Origin: JACQXM01 sp964569425
GTDB taxonomy: Bacteria; Planctomycetota; Phycisphaerae; UBA1845
Direction of reading: 5' to 3'
Length of the DNA: 12,869 nucleotides
Assembly (NCBI GenBank): GCA_964569425.1
Contig: CAZMVD010000120.1
Span: 1-12,869, forward strand
Below are positions 12,730 through 12,869 of this stretch, in pieces; the first letter of the stretch is position 1, and the number at the start of each line of letters is the position of its first letter. A model generated the notes under the pieces. It saw nothing but the letters and a program-made list of their open reading frames with translations, did no database searches and was not told the origin of the DNA. Made by a program: the position numbers and the translations under genes.

Positions 12730-12869
12730 TTGGCCTGATACCCCGCGGCCGCACCACCGCCGCGAGTACGTCGCCCCTTGGGCTCCGGTGCAGGTACCCT
12801 CGCTGAGCAGTGAATCCACGGCCGACGCGCCGGGTATCGCGGAGCAAGGCACTACGGGATGCAGACATC
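12689..12869 (+). CDS. Probable partial CDS, hypothetical, cut by right edge
   Basis: A plus-strand frame is open from GTG 12689 to the end of the window (60 codons) in a different frame from the CII-like gene, overlapping its last 41 bp. The product starts NAGSSIVLKADHDWPDTPRP and has no family I recognise. Support is limited to an open frame, a G+C bias by codon position that fits coding DNA (third > first > second by hand count), and the tight overlap with an upstream gene in the same direction. No Shine-Dalgarno precedes the GTG. GAAGG with ATG at 12726 would make a textbook ATGA overlap, but that frame stops after 26 codons. Confidence 0.35.
   Translation, partial: MNAGSSIVLKADHDWPDTPRPHHRREYVAPWAPVQVPSLSSESTADAPGIAEQGTTGCRH

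Noticed and set aside
12726..12806. ATG overlapping the CII-like stop (ATGA) with GAAGG upstream
   Set aside because: The start context is attractive, but the frame ends after 26 codons with no resemblance to any small protein I know. The GTG 12689 frame stays open to the window edge.
12656..12868. Minus-strand frame at the right edge
   Set aside because: It is extremely Arg-rich, antisense to the end of the CII-like gene, and has no domain.

Overview
The window is GC-rich, gene-dense bacterial DNA. It contains a 10-base run of N, so it is probably a scaffolded draft or metagenome-assembled contig. Gene content suggests a Gram-negative bacterium, most likely Planctomycetota or a relative. 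The reasons are the tandem HtrA paralogues (one with four PDZ domains, one without the catalytic histidine), a long-form CusA with extra membrane helices, and a CII/CP76-type regulator outside any visible prophage. The lineage call is family knowledge plus inference; no rRNA is present to confirm it.

Layout. (1) Positions 1-2622, minus strand: a two-gene envelope protease operon. A complete HtrA/Deg serine protease with four PDZ domains is followed 4 nt later by an HtrA-like paralogue that runs off the left edge and has Gln near the place of the catalytic His. (2) Positions 2623-2993: a divergent intergenic region with a candidate promoter on each strand and a perfect inverted repeat. (3) Positions 2994-11165, plus strand: a heavy-metal efflux cassette. 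A small secreted Cys-rich protein with six consecutive cysteines is followed by a lipid-anchored TolC-family outer membrane channel (CusC-like). Next comes a CusB-type adaptor with three metal-binding HMBD motifs and a C-terminal DUF3347 domain, and then a 1261-residue CusA-type RND pump. The last three genes are coupled (4-nt gap, then 11-bp overlap). (4) Positions 11212-12117, minus strand: rsmA (ksgA), convergent with the pump and separated from it by a GC-rich hairpin. (5) Positions 12250-12869, plus strand: a CII/CP76-like DNA-binding protein, divergent from rsmA, and the probable overlapping start of another gene cut by the right edge.

How they work together: CusA, CusB and CusC would form a tripartite pump spanning the envelope that exports Cu(I)/Ag(I), with the HMBD and DUF3347 domains of the adaptor and perhaps the Cys-rich protein capturing periplasmic metal. 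The divergent HtrA operon handles damaged envelope proteins, which metal stress would increase. No metal-sensing regulator, CusF-type chaperone or P-type ATPase lies in the window, so control of the cassette must come from elsewhere or from the small unknown gene.

The least explained items are the hexacysteine protein with its apparently near-leaderless promoter, the palindrome between the divergent operons, the His-less Met-rich HtrA paralogue, and the domain-rich CusB.
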